Assembly: GCA_963966775.1 (NCBI GenBank) | Contig: CAXAAH010000005.1 | Span: forward strand, 1-64,000 | From: UBA685 sp002299005 | Lineage (GTDB): Bacteria; Pseudomonadota; Alphaproteobacteria; Puniceispirillales; Puniceispirillaceae | Length of the DNA: 64,000 nt | Reading direction: 5' to 3' | Shown here: positions 16,625 to 25,540 of the stretch, piece by piece | Position numbering within the stretch: the stretch's first letter is position 1 | Layout: each line of letters starts with the position of its first letter | Notes under the pieces: model-generated | What the model was told of the DNA's origin: nothing | What the model saw: the letters and a program-made list of their open reading frames with translations, nothing else | The model's database searches: none | Translations under genes and position numbers: made by a program

Positions 16625-16683
16625 TTATGCCTCACCCGAGGTTATCAAATGCAAAAAAGTCCATAGATTAAGGGAATTTGGGG

Positions 16684-17904
16684 ATGTCAAAAATCAAAGT
16701 AGCTAATCCAATCGTTGAGATGGATGGGGATGAAATGACCAGAATCATCTGGCAGAAAATCAAAGATAAGCTTATCCACCCCTACTTAGATATTGATTTG
16801 AAATATTATGATTTGGGCATGGAATCACGTGATGCCACGAATGACCAAATCACAATTGACGCTGCAAACGCGATCAAAGAACACCGTGTTGGCGTGAAAT
16901 GCGCAACCATCACACCTGATGAACAGCGTGTTGAAGAGTTCGACCTGAAAGAAATGTACAAATCGCCGAATGGCACCATTCGTAACATTTTGGGTGGCAC
17001 AGTCTTCCGCCAGCCTATCATCTGCTCTAACGTGCCACGCTTGGTGCCGGGTTGGACAAAGCCGATTGTCATCGGTCGTCACGCCTTTGGTGACCAATAT
17101 CGTGCAACAGATATGCTTGTTGATGGCGCGGGCACATTGACGCTGACATTCCAGCCAGCTGATGGCCGTCCAGCCGTCACAAGAGACGTTTATGACTTCC
17201 CTGAGTCAGGCGTTGCGATGGCGATGTATAACCTTGATGAATCAATCAGAGGTTTCGCAAGAGCTTGTATGAATTACGGCCTTGATTTGGGCTGGCCAGT
17301 CTATCTTTCAACAAAGAACACGATCATGAAGAAATATGATGGTCGTTTTAAAGATTTGTTTGAAGAAGTATTCGAAGCTGAATTTAAAGACAAATTCGCC
17401 GAAGCTGGCATCACATATGAGCACCGCCTGATTGATGATATGGTCGCTTGTGCCATGAAATGGGATGGTGGCTTCGTATGGGCTTGTAAGAACTATGATG
17501 GTGATGTGCAGTCAGATACTGTCGCACAGGGCTTTGGCTCGCTTGGCCTGATGACATCTGTTTTGATGACACCAGATGGGCAAACTGTCGAAGCAGAAGC
17601 GGCACATGGTACAGTGACACGGCACTATCGCCAGCATCAGCAAGGCAAGGAAACCTCAACAAACCCAATCGCATCAATCTTTGCGTGGACAAGAGGCCTT
17701 ACCTATCGTGCGCGTTTCGATAACACACCAGAAGTTGAGAAATTTGCTCAAACAGTTGAAGATGTCTGTGTTAAGACGGTTGAACGTGGCCAGATGACAA
17801 AAGATTTGGCGCTATTGGTCGGCTCTGACCAGCCATATCTTACAACAGATGAATTCCTTGATGCGCTTGATACAAATTTGCAAGCGGCTATGGCGGCTAA
17901 TTAA
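16684..17904 (+). CDS. icd: NADP-dependent isocitrate dehydrogenase (eukaryotic-type)
   Basis: This TCA-cycle enzyme oxidises isocitrate to 2-oxoglutarate with NADP. The 406-residue sequence matches the dimeric eukaryote-like IDH common in alphaproteobacteria: VEMDGDEMTRIIW at the start, SPNGTIRN for substrate binding, LSTKNTIMKKYDGRF, DDMVA with metal-binding aspartates, and EAAHGTVTRHY for NADP. A TTG six bases upstream is in frame, but AAGGGA plus ATG at 16684 is preferred. Its product 2-oxoglutarate is the ligand sensed by the two PII proteins in this window. It shares a terminator with alaS. Confidence 0.96.
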   Translation: MSKIKVANPIVEMDGDEMTRIIWQKIKDKLIHPYLDIDLKYYDLGMESRDATNDQITIDAANAIKEHRVGVKCATITPDEQRVEEFDLKEMYKSPNGTIRNILGGTVFRQPIICSNVPRLVPGWTKPIVIGRHAFGDQYRATDMLVDGAGTLTLTFQPADGRPAVTRDVYDFPESGVAMAMYNLDESIRGFARACMNYGLDLGWPVYLSTKNTIMKKYDGRFKDLFEEVFEAEFKDKFAEAGITYEHRLIDDMVACAMKWDGGFVWACKNYDGDVQSDTVAQGFGSLGLMTSVLMTPDGQTVEAEAAHGTVTRHYRQHQQGKETSTNPIASIFAWTRGLTYRARFDNTPEVEKFAQTVEDVCVKTVERGQMTKDLALLVGSDQPYLTTDEFLDALDTNLQAAMAAN

Positions 17905-17928
17905 GCAGGTATCTGTCTGATATAAATG

Positions 17929-17959
17929 AAAAAAGGCGCCGATGATGGCGCCTTTTTTT
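17929..17959. terminator. Bidirectional terminator between icd and alaS
   Basis: A perfect 12-bp stem of six A/T pairs plus GGCGCC/GGCGCC, with loop GATGAT, is flanked by A-run and T-run. It serves rightward icd and leftward alaS. Confidence 0.92.
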
Positions 17960-17983
17960 ATGCCTGATAAAAGGCCCGTATCA

Positions 17984-20629
17984 TTAGCTTTGCAAAGCGG
18001 CCTTAATCGCGGCAATTGCCTCATCTGCCTTGGTGGCATCAGGCCCGCCTGCTTGTGCCATATCAGGGCGACCGCCGCCCCCCTTGCCGCCCAAAGCCTC
18101 TGAGCCAATGCGCACAAGATCAACCGCATTAAAGCTTTGCGTTGCCTCATCACTGACACAAATAACAATAGACGCCTTGCCTTCATTGCGGGCAATCAGC
18201 GCGATGACTAAGGCACCGCCGGCCGATTTCAACTCATCCGCCAAAGGCTTCAAATCTTTCGCAGGCACGTCATCCAAGACCTTACCGATAAAGCTGACAT
18301 TACCGATACTCTCTGCCTCTTGGCCTTTCGCACCACCGCCTGAGGCCAATTTACGGCGCAAATCGCTCACTTCTTTATCAAGCTTTTTACGATCTTCCAG
18401 CAAGCTTGCCACACGGTCTGAGACTTGCTCTGGTGCGGCTTTTAGCAAAGAGGCCACCTCATTTAACTGCGCATCTCTGGCAGTCATCCAATGACGAGCG
18501 CCTTTTTGCGTGACCGCCTCAATACGGCGCACACCGCCAGCAACAGCGCTCTCTTGGACGATTTTCAAAATGGCAATATCACCTGTGCGGCTCACATGGG
18601 TGCCACCGCAAAGCTCAACAGACCAAGCGGCACGGCCCTCAACATCTGTTGGCCCGCCCATTGATACAACGCGCACCTCGTCACCATATTTCTCACCAAA
18701 CAGCGCCAAAGCGCCCTCTTTGATGGCTTCTTCTGGTGTCATCAATCTGGTAGAGACTTCATTATTAAGCAAGATACGGGCATTCACAATCTCTTCAACA
18801 GCCGCCAATTCCTCAGCCGATACGGCCTTTTGGTGGCTAAAATCAAATCGCAAACGCTCAGGCCCCACATTAGAGCCCTTCTGTGCGACATGATCGCCCA
18901 ATACCTCACGCAGTGCCTCATGCAACAGATGCGTGGCACTATGGTTGGCTTTAATCATCGCACGGCGATCTTTATCAATCACCATCGCCACACCGTCACC
19001 TACTGAGATTTGTCCCTCTGTCACCGTGGCATGGTGGCGGAATAGACCGGCCGCTGTCTTGGTTGTATCTGTGATCTTAGCCTTACCGCCATCACAAGAC
19101 ATCGCGCCAATATCGCCCACCTGGCCCCCTGATTCACCATAAAAACAGGTTTGGTTGGTAATGAGTTCAACCTTATCACCCGCCTTCGCATCATCTACAA
19201 TTTTGCCATCGGCTAGAATTGTTTTGATCTCAGCCTCTGTTTCCTCACGGCTATAGCCAAGGAATTCAGTGCCACCAAATTTATCAGCTAGCTCAAGATA
19301 CACGGCCTGCTCTGCGGTGCCGCCTGAACCTGACCATGCGGCTCTTGCGGCGGCCTTTTGTGCGGCCATCGCTTCATCAAAGCCAGCTTGGTCCACATTC
19401 CAGCCATAACCGCGCAAGAAATCTTGTGTCAAATCAAGAGGGAAGCCAAATGTATCATAAAGACGGAAGGCCTTATCACCTGCCAGCGTGCCGCCAGAGG
19501 CCTTGCCTTCGACCTCATCTGTCAAAATCTTGATGCCGCGACCGACAGTCTCTTTAAACCTTGTCTCTTCAAGCTTTAAGGTCTCTTCAATCGCTGACTG
19601 CGCTCTTGTCAATTCAGGGAAATGGCCACCCATTTCAGTGACAAGCGATGTTACCAACTCATGCATCACAGGGTCTTTACAGCCCATCTGGTGCAAATGG
19701 CGCATCGCGCGGCGCATGATACGACGAAGCACATAACCGCGCCCTTCATTTGATGGCAACACACCATCGGCAATCAAAAAGCCCGCTGAACGCAGATGAT
19801 CAGCCACAACACGGTGAGATGTCTTGAACGCCCCATCAGGGTCTGTTGATGACACATTGGCCGAGCTTTCAATCAGCGCGCGCATCAAATCAATATCATA
19901 ATTATCATGTGAGCCTTGCAAGACAGCCGCAATACGCTCCAGGCCCATGCCCGTATCAATTGACGGCTTTGGCAGGTTCAGGCGCTCTGTCTCAGTTTGC
20001 TCATATTGCATGAACACCAAATTCCAAATCTCAATGAAGCGATCGCCATCTTCATCTGGTGAGCCTGGCGGGCCGCCTGGAATATGGTCGCCATGATCAT
20101 AGAAAATCTCTGAACAAGGACCGCAAGGACCTGTATCGCCCATCGACCAGAAATTATCAGAGGTCGCAATGCGGATGATACGATCATCACTAATGCCAGC
20201 AATCTTGCGCCAAAGGGACGCCGCTTCTTCATCTTCGTGATAGACGGTGACAAGAAGCTTATCTTTATCAAGACCAAAATCACCTGTGATCAGGTGCCAG
20301 GCATTATGAATGGCTTCTTCTTTGAAATAATCACCAAAAGAGAAATTACCAAGCATTTCAAAAAACGTGTGATGGCGTGCGGTGTAGCCGACATTCTCAA
20401 GGTCATTATGCTTACCGCCCGCACGGACGCATTTTTGCGACGTAACAGCTCTGGTATAATCGCGCTTTTCAAGACCTGTGAAAACATTCTTAAATTGCAC
20501 CATACCCGCATTGGTAAACATCAAAGTGGGATCATTCTGTGGCACAAGAGGGCTTGAGGCTATTTCAGCATGCCCGGCCTTCACAAAATAGTCTAAAAAA
20601 GCTGATCTGATATCTTTGACGCTTGCCAT
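17984..20629 (-). CDS. alaS: Alanyl-tRNA synthetase
   Basis: The enzyme charges tRNA-Ala and hydrolyses mischarged Ser/Gly-tRNA. The 881-residue protein has the class II core (motif 1 near SSPLVPQNDPTLMFTNAGM, motif 2 in RHHTFFEMLGNFSFGDYF), the tRNA-recognition helices, an editing domain with HSATHLLHEALR and CGGTHVSRTGD zinc-type motifs, and a C-terminal DHHA1 domain ending GGGRPDMAQAGG. Length is standard. The ATG at 20629 gives MASVKDIRSAFLDYF, a typical start. It is downstream of recA on the same strand, but a terminator separates them. Confidence 0.97.
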   Translation of the reverse strand: MASVKDIRSAFLDYFVKAGHAEIASSPLVPQNDPTLMFTNAGMVQFKNVFTGLEKRDYTRAVTSQKCVRAGGKHNDLENVGYTARHHTFFEMLGNFSFGDYFKEEAIHNAWHLITGDFGLDKDKLLVTVYHEDEEAASLWRKIAGISDDRIIRIATSDNFWSMGDTGPCGPCSEIFYDHGDHIPGGPPGSPDEDGDRFIEIWNLVFMQYEQTETERLNLPKPSIDTGMGLERIAAVLQGSHDNYDIDLMRALIESSANVSSTDPDGAFKTSHRVVADHLRSAGFLIADGVLPSNEGRGYVLRRIMRRAMRHLHQMGCKDPVMHELVTSLVTEMGGHFPELTRAQSAIEETLKLEETRFKETVGRGIKILTDEVEGKASGGTLAGDKAFRLYDTFGFPLDLTQDFLRGYGWNVDQAGFDEAMAAQKAAARAAWSGSGGTAEQAVYLELADKFGGTEFLGYSREETEAEIKTILADGKIVDDAKAGDKVELITNQTCFYGESGGQVGDIGAMSCDGGKAKITDTTKTAAGLFRHHATVTEGQISVGDGVAMVIDKDRRAMIKANHSATHLLHEALREVLGDHVAQKGSNVGPERLRFDFSHQKAVSAEELAAVEEIVNARILLNNEVSTRLMTPEEAIKEGALALFGEKYGDEVRVVSMGGPTDVEGRAAWSVELCGGTHVSRTGDIAILKIVQESAVAGGVRRIEAVTQKGARHWMTARDAQLNEVASLLKAAPEQVSDRVASLLEDRKKLDKEVSDLRRKLASGGGAKGQEAESIGNVSFIGKVLDDVPAKDLKPLADELKSAGGALVIALIARNEGKASIVICVSDEATQSFNAVDLVRIGSEALGGKGGGGRPDMAQAGGPDATKADEAIAAIKAALQS

Positions 20630-20788
20630 TGGTTTATAAAATCCTGTGTCCTGACACGAAAATGAGACATTGAGTATAATAGGCTAATTTGTAAAACAAA
20701 TACCAAAGCAGGTCTAGCCTTGGTACGCCAGCATCACACGGTTTTTCAGGAATTTTTGCGCTTATATACAGGCACAGCCTTCAAGATA

Positions 20789-20826
20789 AGAAAAAGGCCG
20801 CCTCTCGAAACCGAAAGACAGCCTTT
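20789..20826 (-). terminator. Rho-independent terminator of recA
   Basis: On the minus strand a 15-bp stem (AAAGGCTGTCTTTCG with CGAGAGGCGGCCTTT, including G-U pairs, loop GTTT) runs straight into TTCTT. It begins 25 bases after the recA stop codon. Confidence 0.85.
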
Positions 20827-20850
20827 ACTCTAGGAAATTATAAGGGGCGC

Positions 20851-21930
20851 TTATTCTTCGCTATCCGCCTCTGGATCTTCTGCTATGGTCGCATCCATCA
20901 TTTGGTCTTGTACAAGACCCGCATTTTGACGAATAGCCGCCTCAATCTCATTGGCAACCGCCGGGTTTTCTGTCAGGAACGTCTTTGAATTTTCACGCCC
21001 TTGCCCAATACGCTGGCCATTATAAGAGAACCAAGCACCGGCTTTTTCAACAAGGCCTGCGGCGACACCAAGATCTAGCAATTCACCATTTTTAGAGATG
21101 CCTTGACCATACATAATATCGAACTCAACCGTACGGAATGGCGCGGCGACTTTGTTTTTCACCACTTTCACTCTGGTTTGGTTGCCGACAACTTCGTCTC
21201 TATCCTTAATCGCACCAATACGTCTGATATCAAGGCGCACAGAGGCGTAAAATTTTAGCGCATTACCCCCTGTTGTTGTCTCTGGGTTACCAAACATCAC
21301 GCCAATCTTCAGACGGATTTGGTTAATAAAGACCACAAGACAGTTTGAGCGTGAAATAGAGGATGTCAATTTACGCAACGCTTGGCTCATCAAGCGGGCT
21401 TGCAAGCCAACATGCGTATCACCCATCTCACCTTCCAATTCAGCGCGTGGCACAAGGGCAGCAACCGAATCCACAACCAGCACATCAATCGCACCAGAAC
21501 GCACCAGCGTATCGGCAATTTCAAGCGCTTGTTCACCAGCGTCAGGCTGAGAGATAAGCAATTCATCCAAATTGACGCCTAGCTTTTTGGCATAAATCGG
21601 GTCAAGCGCGTGTTCCGCATCAACAAAGGCACAATTACCGCCTTGTTTTTGTGCTTCTGCCACAGCATGCAAGGCGAGCGTTGTTTTACCTGATGATTCA
21701 GGCCCATATATCTCGATGATACGGCCTTTTGGAAAACCACCAATGCCAAGCGCGATATCAAGCCCTAGCGAGCCTGTTGAAATTGCCTGCACATCGACCA
21801 CAGATTCCTTCTGGCCGAGTTTCATAACAGACCCTTTACCAAAGGCCTTTTCAATCTGGCCAATAGCTGCTTCTAGCGCCTTATTTTTATCTTCATTTTT
21901 CATTTTTAGATCCACAATTTGTGCCGTCAT
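20851..21930 (-). CDS. recA: Recombinase RecA
   Basis: RecA forms ATP-dependent filaments on single-stranded DNA, drives strand exchange and triggers LexA self-cleavage. The 359-residue sequence has Walker A GPESSGKTT, the L1/L2 loop regions and MAW-like core, and the acidic C-terminus EDPEADSEE. An open frame extends 30 codons upstream, but GGAGG 9 bases before the ATG at 21930 and the family N-terminus decide the start. A leader of about 300 bp upstream holds many GAAC/GTTC tetramers but no clean GTTC-N7-GTTC box. A short histidine kinase lies upstream and alaS downstream, all leftward. Confidence 0.97.
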   Translation of the reverse strand: MTAQIVDLKMKNEDKNKALEAAIGQIEKAFGKGSVMKLGQKESVVDVQAISTGSLGLDIALGIGGFPKGRIIEIYGPESSGKTTLALHAVAEAQKQGGNCAFVDAEHALDPIYAKKLGVNLDELLISQPDAGEQALEIADTLVRSGAIDVLVVDSVAALVPRAELEGEMGDTHVGLQARLMSQALRKLTSSISRSNCLVVFINQIRLKIGVMFGNPETTTGGNALKFYASVRLDIRRIGAIKDRDEVVGNQTRVKVVKNKVAAPFRTVEFDIMYGQGISKNGELLDLGVAAGLVEKAGAWFSYNGQRIGQGRENSKTFLTENPAVANEIEAAIRQNAGLVQDQMMDATIAEDPEADSEE

Positions 21931-22090
21931 AACAGAGCCTCCATCATGCATTATCTGATCACGCTGTCTAGCCTTAAACCCGCTCAATTTGCCCGTAAAT
22001 CCCGAATAATATTTCGGCATGATAATCGCTCATAGACCGATTTATATCTGCGTTACGGAACGACAACCTTCAGCGGCTAAATTCACGTTT

Positions 22091-22193
22091 GTTCCTGATT
22101 TGTCTCATGTATCAAAATGCATTGCAAGCTTTTATTCACTTTTTGTTCTCATTTACCAAATGAACGCTGCTCTAGAACAGAACAAATAGGAAC
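22091..22193. promoter_or_regulatory. Cluster of GAAC/GTTC half-sites upstream of recA
   Basis: The 310-bp stretch between recA and the histidine kinase has no gene. It holds six GAAC/GTTC tetramers at 22091, 22145, 22162, 22175, 22180 and 22190. The alphaproteobacterial LexA box is GTTC-N7-GTTC. The closest match here is GTTC-CTGATTT-GTCT at 22091-22105. The pair at 22180 and 22190 is separated by 6 instead of 7 bases. LexA control is likely for recA in general but the exact operator is not resolved. Confidence 0.3.
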
Positions 22194-22240
22194 AAAAAGC
22201 GCACGCACAGCCTGCGCATCCCCCACTTACCGCTTGGGAT

Positions 22241-23122
22241 TTATTCCCGATGAAGAGGGATTGAGAGCATAAACAAAGCACCCTTTTTGCTATTATCTGG
22301 TCGTTCATCTGTTGATACCAGCGCCAAATCGCCGCCCATTTGTGCGGCAAGCTTGCGCGCATTCGTCAGCCCGATACCTGTCGGCAAATCAGATTGCCCT
22401 TTGGTTGAACAATAGGGGCGGAAAATATCCTCTTGCCTGTCTTCTTGGATTCCCGGGCCATTATCTTCTATTAATATCAGCAAACGCCCCTCTTCAGCCC
22501 TTGCATAAAGTGCGATTTCACAAGCGGCTGACGCATCTTTTTGCGCAGGCCCCAAACGCATATAGGCTTCACAGGCATTGCGCATCAAATTGTTCAATAT
22601 CCGCGTAAGATAGGCAGGCACAACCAACAGATTGCCCTGAAATGGTTCTACCTCAATTGTGATTTGCGTCTCTGGCAGGGCTAATAATAACCAGTCAGCC
22701 TTTTGGTCAGCTAAGAACGCCCCTAGATCTTTGTCAGCAAAGGATGATAGCGCCCCTTTGTGCGTGAGCGCTTGCGGCATGATATGCGCTATCTCGACCA
22801 GCATCTCGCGCATTTCGTTTATGTTACGGCGTAAAATATAATAGGTTTTATCGCTCGCTGGGTCATGCGCGCCTGCCTGTTCCGCCTCTTTATCGGCCTT
22901 GCGCGCTCTTTGTTCTAACTGCTCTGCTGTGATGCCGATAAGCATGAGGGCGTTATTCATATCATGTATCAAAGCCTTCAGCGTATCGCGCGACACCAAG
23001 ACATCAGCATGCGGCTCTATCTGGGCTAGCGGTATAGGATTCTGCGGCAATGCGTCAGACAAACCATTATCCACATACTCTTTATCAGGCTCTTTATCAG
23101 GGGCGCGCCGTTTTAAGCTCAT
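22241..23122 (-). CDS. Soluble sensor-less histidine kinase, CckA-like
   Basis: This 293-residue kinase has no membrane segment and no recognisable sensor domain. H53 in IHDMNNAL is the likely phospho-acceptor (an HDxNN H-box as in CckA/NtrB-type kinases). The HATPase domain shows the N box NLMRNACEAY, G1 EDNGPGI, F box IFRPYCSTKG and G2 TGIGLTNARKLAAQMGG. The first ~45 residues are charged and probably disordered. As I recall, cckA lies close to recA in several alphaproteobacteria, so this may be a reduced CckA; it lacks the PAS and receiver domains of CckA. The partner is unknown; the CtrA-like regulator 1.2 kb away is a candidate. Confidence 0.75.
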   Translation of the reverse strand: MSLKRRAPDKEPDKEYVDNGLSDALPQNPIPLAQIEPHADVLVSRDTLKALIHDMNNALMLIGITAEQLEQRARKADKEAEQAGAHDPASDKTYYILRRNINEMREMLVEIAHIMPQALTHKGALSSFADKDLGAFLADQKADWLLLALPETQITIEVEPFQGNLLVVPAYLTRILNNLMRNACEAYMRLGPAQKDASAACEIALYARAEEGRLLILIEDNGPGIQEDRQEDIFRPYCSTKGQSDLPTGIGLTNARKLAAQMGGDLALVSTDERPDNSKKGALFMLSIPLHRE

Positions 23123-23234
23123 GACCGTAAATTGCCTATCAGCAAAGATGCATTATCAACCAACCTGTCACTAGAAAACCATTCATGAATAATTAACAAT
23201 ATAGTTAAACAACCATTAGATGCAATTAAAATGT

Positions 23235-23260
23235 AAATAAAAGGGGCTATCTAGCCCCCC
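23235..23260 (-). terminator. Rho-independent terminator of dksA
   Basis: On the minus strand GGGGCT-AGAT-AGCCCC is followed by TTTTATTT. It lies about 40 bases downstream of the dksA stop codon. Confidence 0.85.
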
Positions 23261-23297
23261 TTACATGCGATTTACCGCAGATTTGGTTAAGTATCAC

Positions 23298-23765
23298 CTA
23301 ATCGTCGCGGTGAATGCGTTCCATCTTTTCATGACGCTCTTGGGCCTGCAAAGTCATTGAGGCAATCGGACGTGCTTCAAGACGCTCAAGGCTAATTTGC
23401 TCATCTGTATCTTCGCAATAACCATAAGAGCCATCTTCGATACGGCGTAGGGCAGATTCAATCTTTTGAATAAGCTTGCGCTCTCTGTCTCTTGTACGCA
23501 AATCAAGTGCGGCAGAGCTTTCAATCTGCGCTCTATCCATCTGGTCTGGCTTATGAAGCGATTCAGTTGAGAGATTTTCAAGCGTTTGATTGGCTTCATT
23601 TAGCAATTCAGCGCGCCAATCCATAAGTTTGCGGCGAAAATACTCCAATTGAAGCGGGTTCATGAACTCTTCATCAGCCGATGGTCTGTAACCTTCAGGC
23701 AATAATGTTGCTGTCACAGCTTGATCAATGCTAGCGCCTTTATCAGCGGCGTTATTTGAAGCCAT
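23298..23765 (-). CDS. dksA: RNA polymerase-binding transcription factor DksA
   Basis: DksA binds in the RNA polymerase secondary channel and, with ppGpp, adjusts rRNA and amino-acid promoters. The 155-residue protein has the long coiled-coil (about residues 35-110) and the C-terminal globular domain YGYCEDTDEQISLERLEARPIAS. Only one of the four zinc cysteines remains (C117); the others read D, T and A. Such cysteine-poor DksA proteins are common in alphaproteobacteria and work without zinc. The gene has its own terminator, and about 510 bp of non-coding sequence precedes it. Confidence 0.93.
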   Translation of the reverse strand: MASNNAADKGASIDQAVTATLLPEGYRPSADEEFMNPLQLEYFRRKLMDWRAELLNEANQTLENLSTESLHKPDQMDRAQIESSAALDLRTRDRERKLIQKIESALRRIEDGSYGYCEDTDEQISLERLEARPIASMTLQAQERHEKMERIHRDD

Positions 23766-24172
23766 ACTTACTCTCCCTTTGATGCTCTATCAGACCACGC
23801 CCTTAAAACGGTCTTTTGCATATAAGCTGTCATTGATGCCGTTGACAGCTTTTATCGTCTCTTAAAAAACAGGGCGTGATAGAAAAATTTCACAAAATAG
23901 ATCATCACTTTGTCATTTATCTCGGATCTATCTACACAAGTAAAGAATTGGATTCAAGTGACTTTGACAAGAGGACGCTAAACCAGCTATTTACCAGCGT
24001 TTGACAGGCATTTTTGCGCTATTTTGCCGCGATCGCCTGCTTGCTCATCTCGCGATGCAGCCCCTTTGAATGGCACCTTTCGAATCAGCGTAAAACCATA
24101 ACAAATCATTAATCACGCGATTGTGATTTGCCTGTTTTTAACAAACTCATCATCTTAACAATCAGGTAAGGA
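23766..24172. other. Non-coding stretch between dksA and the ctrA-like gene
   Basis: This divergent intergenic region should hold the promoters of dksA (leftward) and the ctrA-like gene (rightward). I see A/T-rich patches but no convincing paired -35/-10 elements. Two GANTC sites (23951, 24082) are about what chance predicts. No TTAA-N7-TTAA CtrA site and no structured RNA is obvious. Confidence 0.4.
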
Positions 24173-24304
24173 ATGGGAACAAATCAAAAGCAGCTGACAC
24201 AAAATGAGACGCTGTTTTTAGAGCAAAATGACGGTGCCATGAAAGTTATAAATCGCACGTCAAAGATGGAGTTTGTAGATGAATATCTTATTAGTAGAAG
24301 ATGA
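24173..24304 (+). CDS. Possible 43-codon upstream ORF overlapping the ctrA-like start
   Basis: ATG at 24173, preceded by AGG at a 6-base spacing, opens 43 codons ending at TGA 24302-24304, 26 bases inside the ctrA-like gene in another frame. The peptide is polar (many Q, N, E, K) with no recognisable domain. If translated, ribosomes would pass over the ctrA ribosome binding site GGAG at 24267-24270, which could couple or repress its translation. It could equally be a chance frame. Confidence 0.2.
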   Translation: MGTNQKQLTQNETLFLEQNDGAMKVINRTSKMEFVDEYLISRR

Positions 24305-24986
24305 CCCGATCGTCGCAGATGCGCTTTCGATTACCCTTGAAGAAGCTGGCTATTTTACCGTGAATGCCGCGTCTATTCACGAAGCCCTTGAAGAGCTTAA
24401 TATCAATGAGTTTGACGCTGTGTTGCTTGATCTCAAACTGCCAGATGGCGATGGCACCAGAGTGGCGCGCCTCATCAGAGCGAAAAAAGAACGCCAACTT
24501 ATCCCTATTTTGGTTGTCTCCGGCAATAATAGTGTTGATGACCGCATCATGGCATTAGGTGCTGGCGCTGATGGTTATCTCTCAAAGCCGTTTGACCGCC
24601 ATGAATTGCTCGCCCATCTAGAGGCAATTATCAGACGCGCCAATGGTCATAGCTCGCTTGTTATTTCGATTGGCAACCTTGAAATTGACCTGCATCGCAA
24701 AATTGTCAGCGTTGATGGCAAGACAGTGAACCTGACACGCAAAGAATTTGAGATAGTGAATTTGCTCGGCGTAAGAAAAGGCGCTGTATTGAGTAAAACG
24801 AGCTTTATCAACCATTTATATGGTGGCAGAGATGAGCCTGAATCAAAGATTGTTGATGTGTTCATGTGTAAATTGCGCCAAAAACTTGATGATGCGGGCA
24901 TTCAAGGCGCATCCATTCAAACAGTTTGGGGCCAAGGCCATAAATTAGTCGAAACAGACACACAACTGGCCCATCAGAGCGCTTAA
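24279..24986 (+). CDS. ctrA: CtrA-like OmpR-family response regulator
   Basis: CtrA is the phosphorylated master transcription regulator of the alphaproteobacterial cell cycle and motility. The 235-residue protein has a receiver domain (acidic E7-D8-D9, phospho-acceptor D51, K103) and a winged-helix DNA-binding domain. The segment RKGAVLSKTSFINHLYGG.DEPESKIVDVF is the diagnostic CtrA stretch. The receiver half is more divergent than in Caulobacter, with inserts such as HSSLV after the linker. GGAG 8 bases ahead fixes the start. It is monocistronic with a terminator. GcrA and a CckA-like kinase elsewhere in the window support a cell-cycle role. Confidence 0.82.
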   Translation: MNILLVEDDPIVADALSITLEEAGYFTVNAASIHEALEELNINEFDAVLLDLKLPDGDGTRVARLIRAKKERQLIPILVVSGNNSVDDRIMALGAGADGYLSKPFDRHELLAHLEAIIRRANGHSSLVISIGNLEIDLHRKIVSVDGKTVNLTRKEFEIVNLLGVRKGAVLSKTSFINHLYGGRDEPESKIVDVFMCKLRQKLDDAGIQGASIQTVWGQGHKLVETDTQLAHQSA

Positions 24987-25034
24987 AACGCGCATGAGAC
25001 GCGGCGACTATTATTAGCAAACTACTGGGATGAG

Positions 25035-25062
25035 GCCACCATAAGAAATGGTGGCTTTTTCT
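25035..25062 (+). terminator. Terminator of the ctrA-like gene
   Basis: A perfect 8-bp stem GCCACCAT/ATGGTGGC with loop AAGAA is followed by TTTTT. Confidence 0.9.
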
Positions 25063-25238
25063 TTGCGCCCGTTGGCGTCTGCTATATTCTATGCATCCTT
25101 TGCGACTTGTAAAAAAACTATCCCTAACTTCATTGATAAATAATCCTATTTCGGGCAATAAGAATAAGGGGGATTCGCAGGCTTTATGGCACGCTTACCT
25201 CTGGCAATGAATGACAATAAGAAAGCGTCGCACGCATC

Positions 25239-25421
25239 ATGGCATTTTTAGATTTCAGTTTGGGCGATTTCGTCCGCCACCCGCAAAAACCAGAATGGGG
25301 ATTGGGGCAAGTACAATCGATCACCGGCATGCGTGTGGTTGTAAATTTCGAAGATGCGGGCAAAATGTTTATTAATTGCGAAATTGTAAATTTGGAGCCT
25401 GTCGCTGACAAGACAGATTAG
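25239..25421 (+). CDS. DUF3553 small protein
   Basis: A 60-residue protein matching the DUF3553 family, a short alphaproteobacterial family recalled for the motif GDFVRHPxxPEWGLGQVQS and VVNFEDAGKxxIN, both present here. The predicted fold is a small all-beta barrel; the -GLGQVQS...VVVNFEDAGK pattern resembles CarD/UvrD C-terminal Tudor-like domains. No experimentally known role. It stands alone between the ctrA-like gene and the formate dehydrogenase operon. An ATG directly after GCATC and no strong ribosome binding site make the start slightly uncertain. Confidence 0.8.
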   Translation: MAFLDFSLGDFVRHPQKPEWGLGQVQSITGMRVVVNFEDAGKMFINCEIVNLEPVADKTD

Positions 25422-25540
25422 GCCAGAATTAGTCACTTAATGTTTGGTAAGACAAGGCACTATCGCCTATATCAAATGAAGGTGGTGCGTTTGGCAAAGC
25501 GCATGGCCTGAAGTAAAAGCACGTTGCAAGGAATAAATCG

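Noticed and set aside
23298..23765. Loss of three zinc cysteines in DksA as damage
   Set aside because: Cysteine-poor DksA proteins are common in alphaproteobacteria; the rest of the protein is intact.
23951..24086. GANTC sites (23951, 24082) upstream of the ctrA-like gene as GcrA/CcrM control sites
   Set aside because: Two sites in about 500 bp is what chance predicts, and neither is placed at a recognisable promoter.
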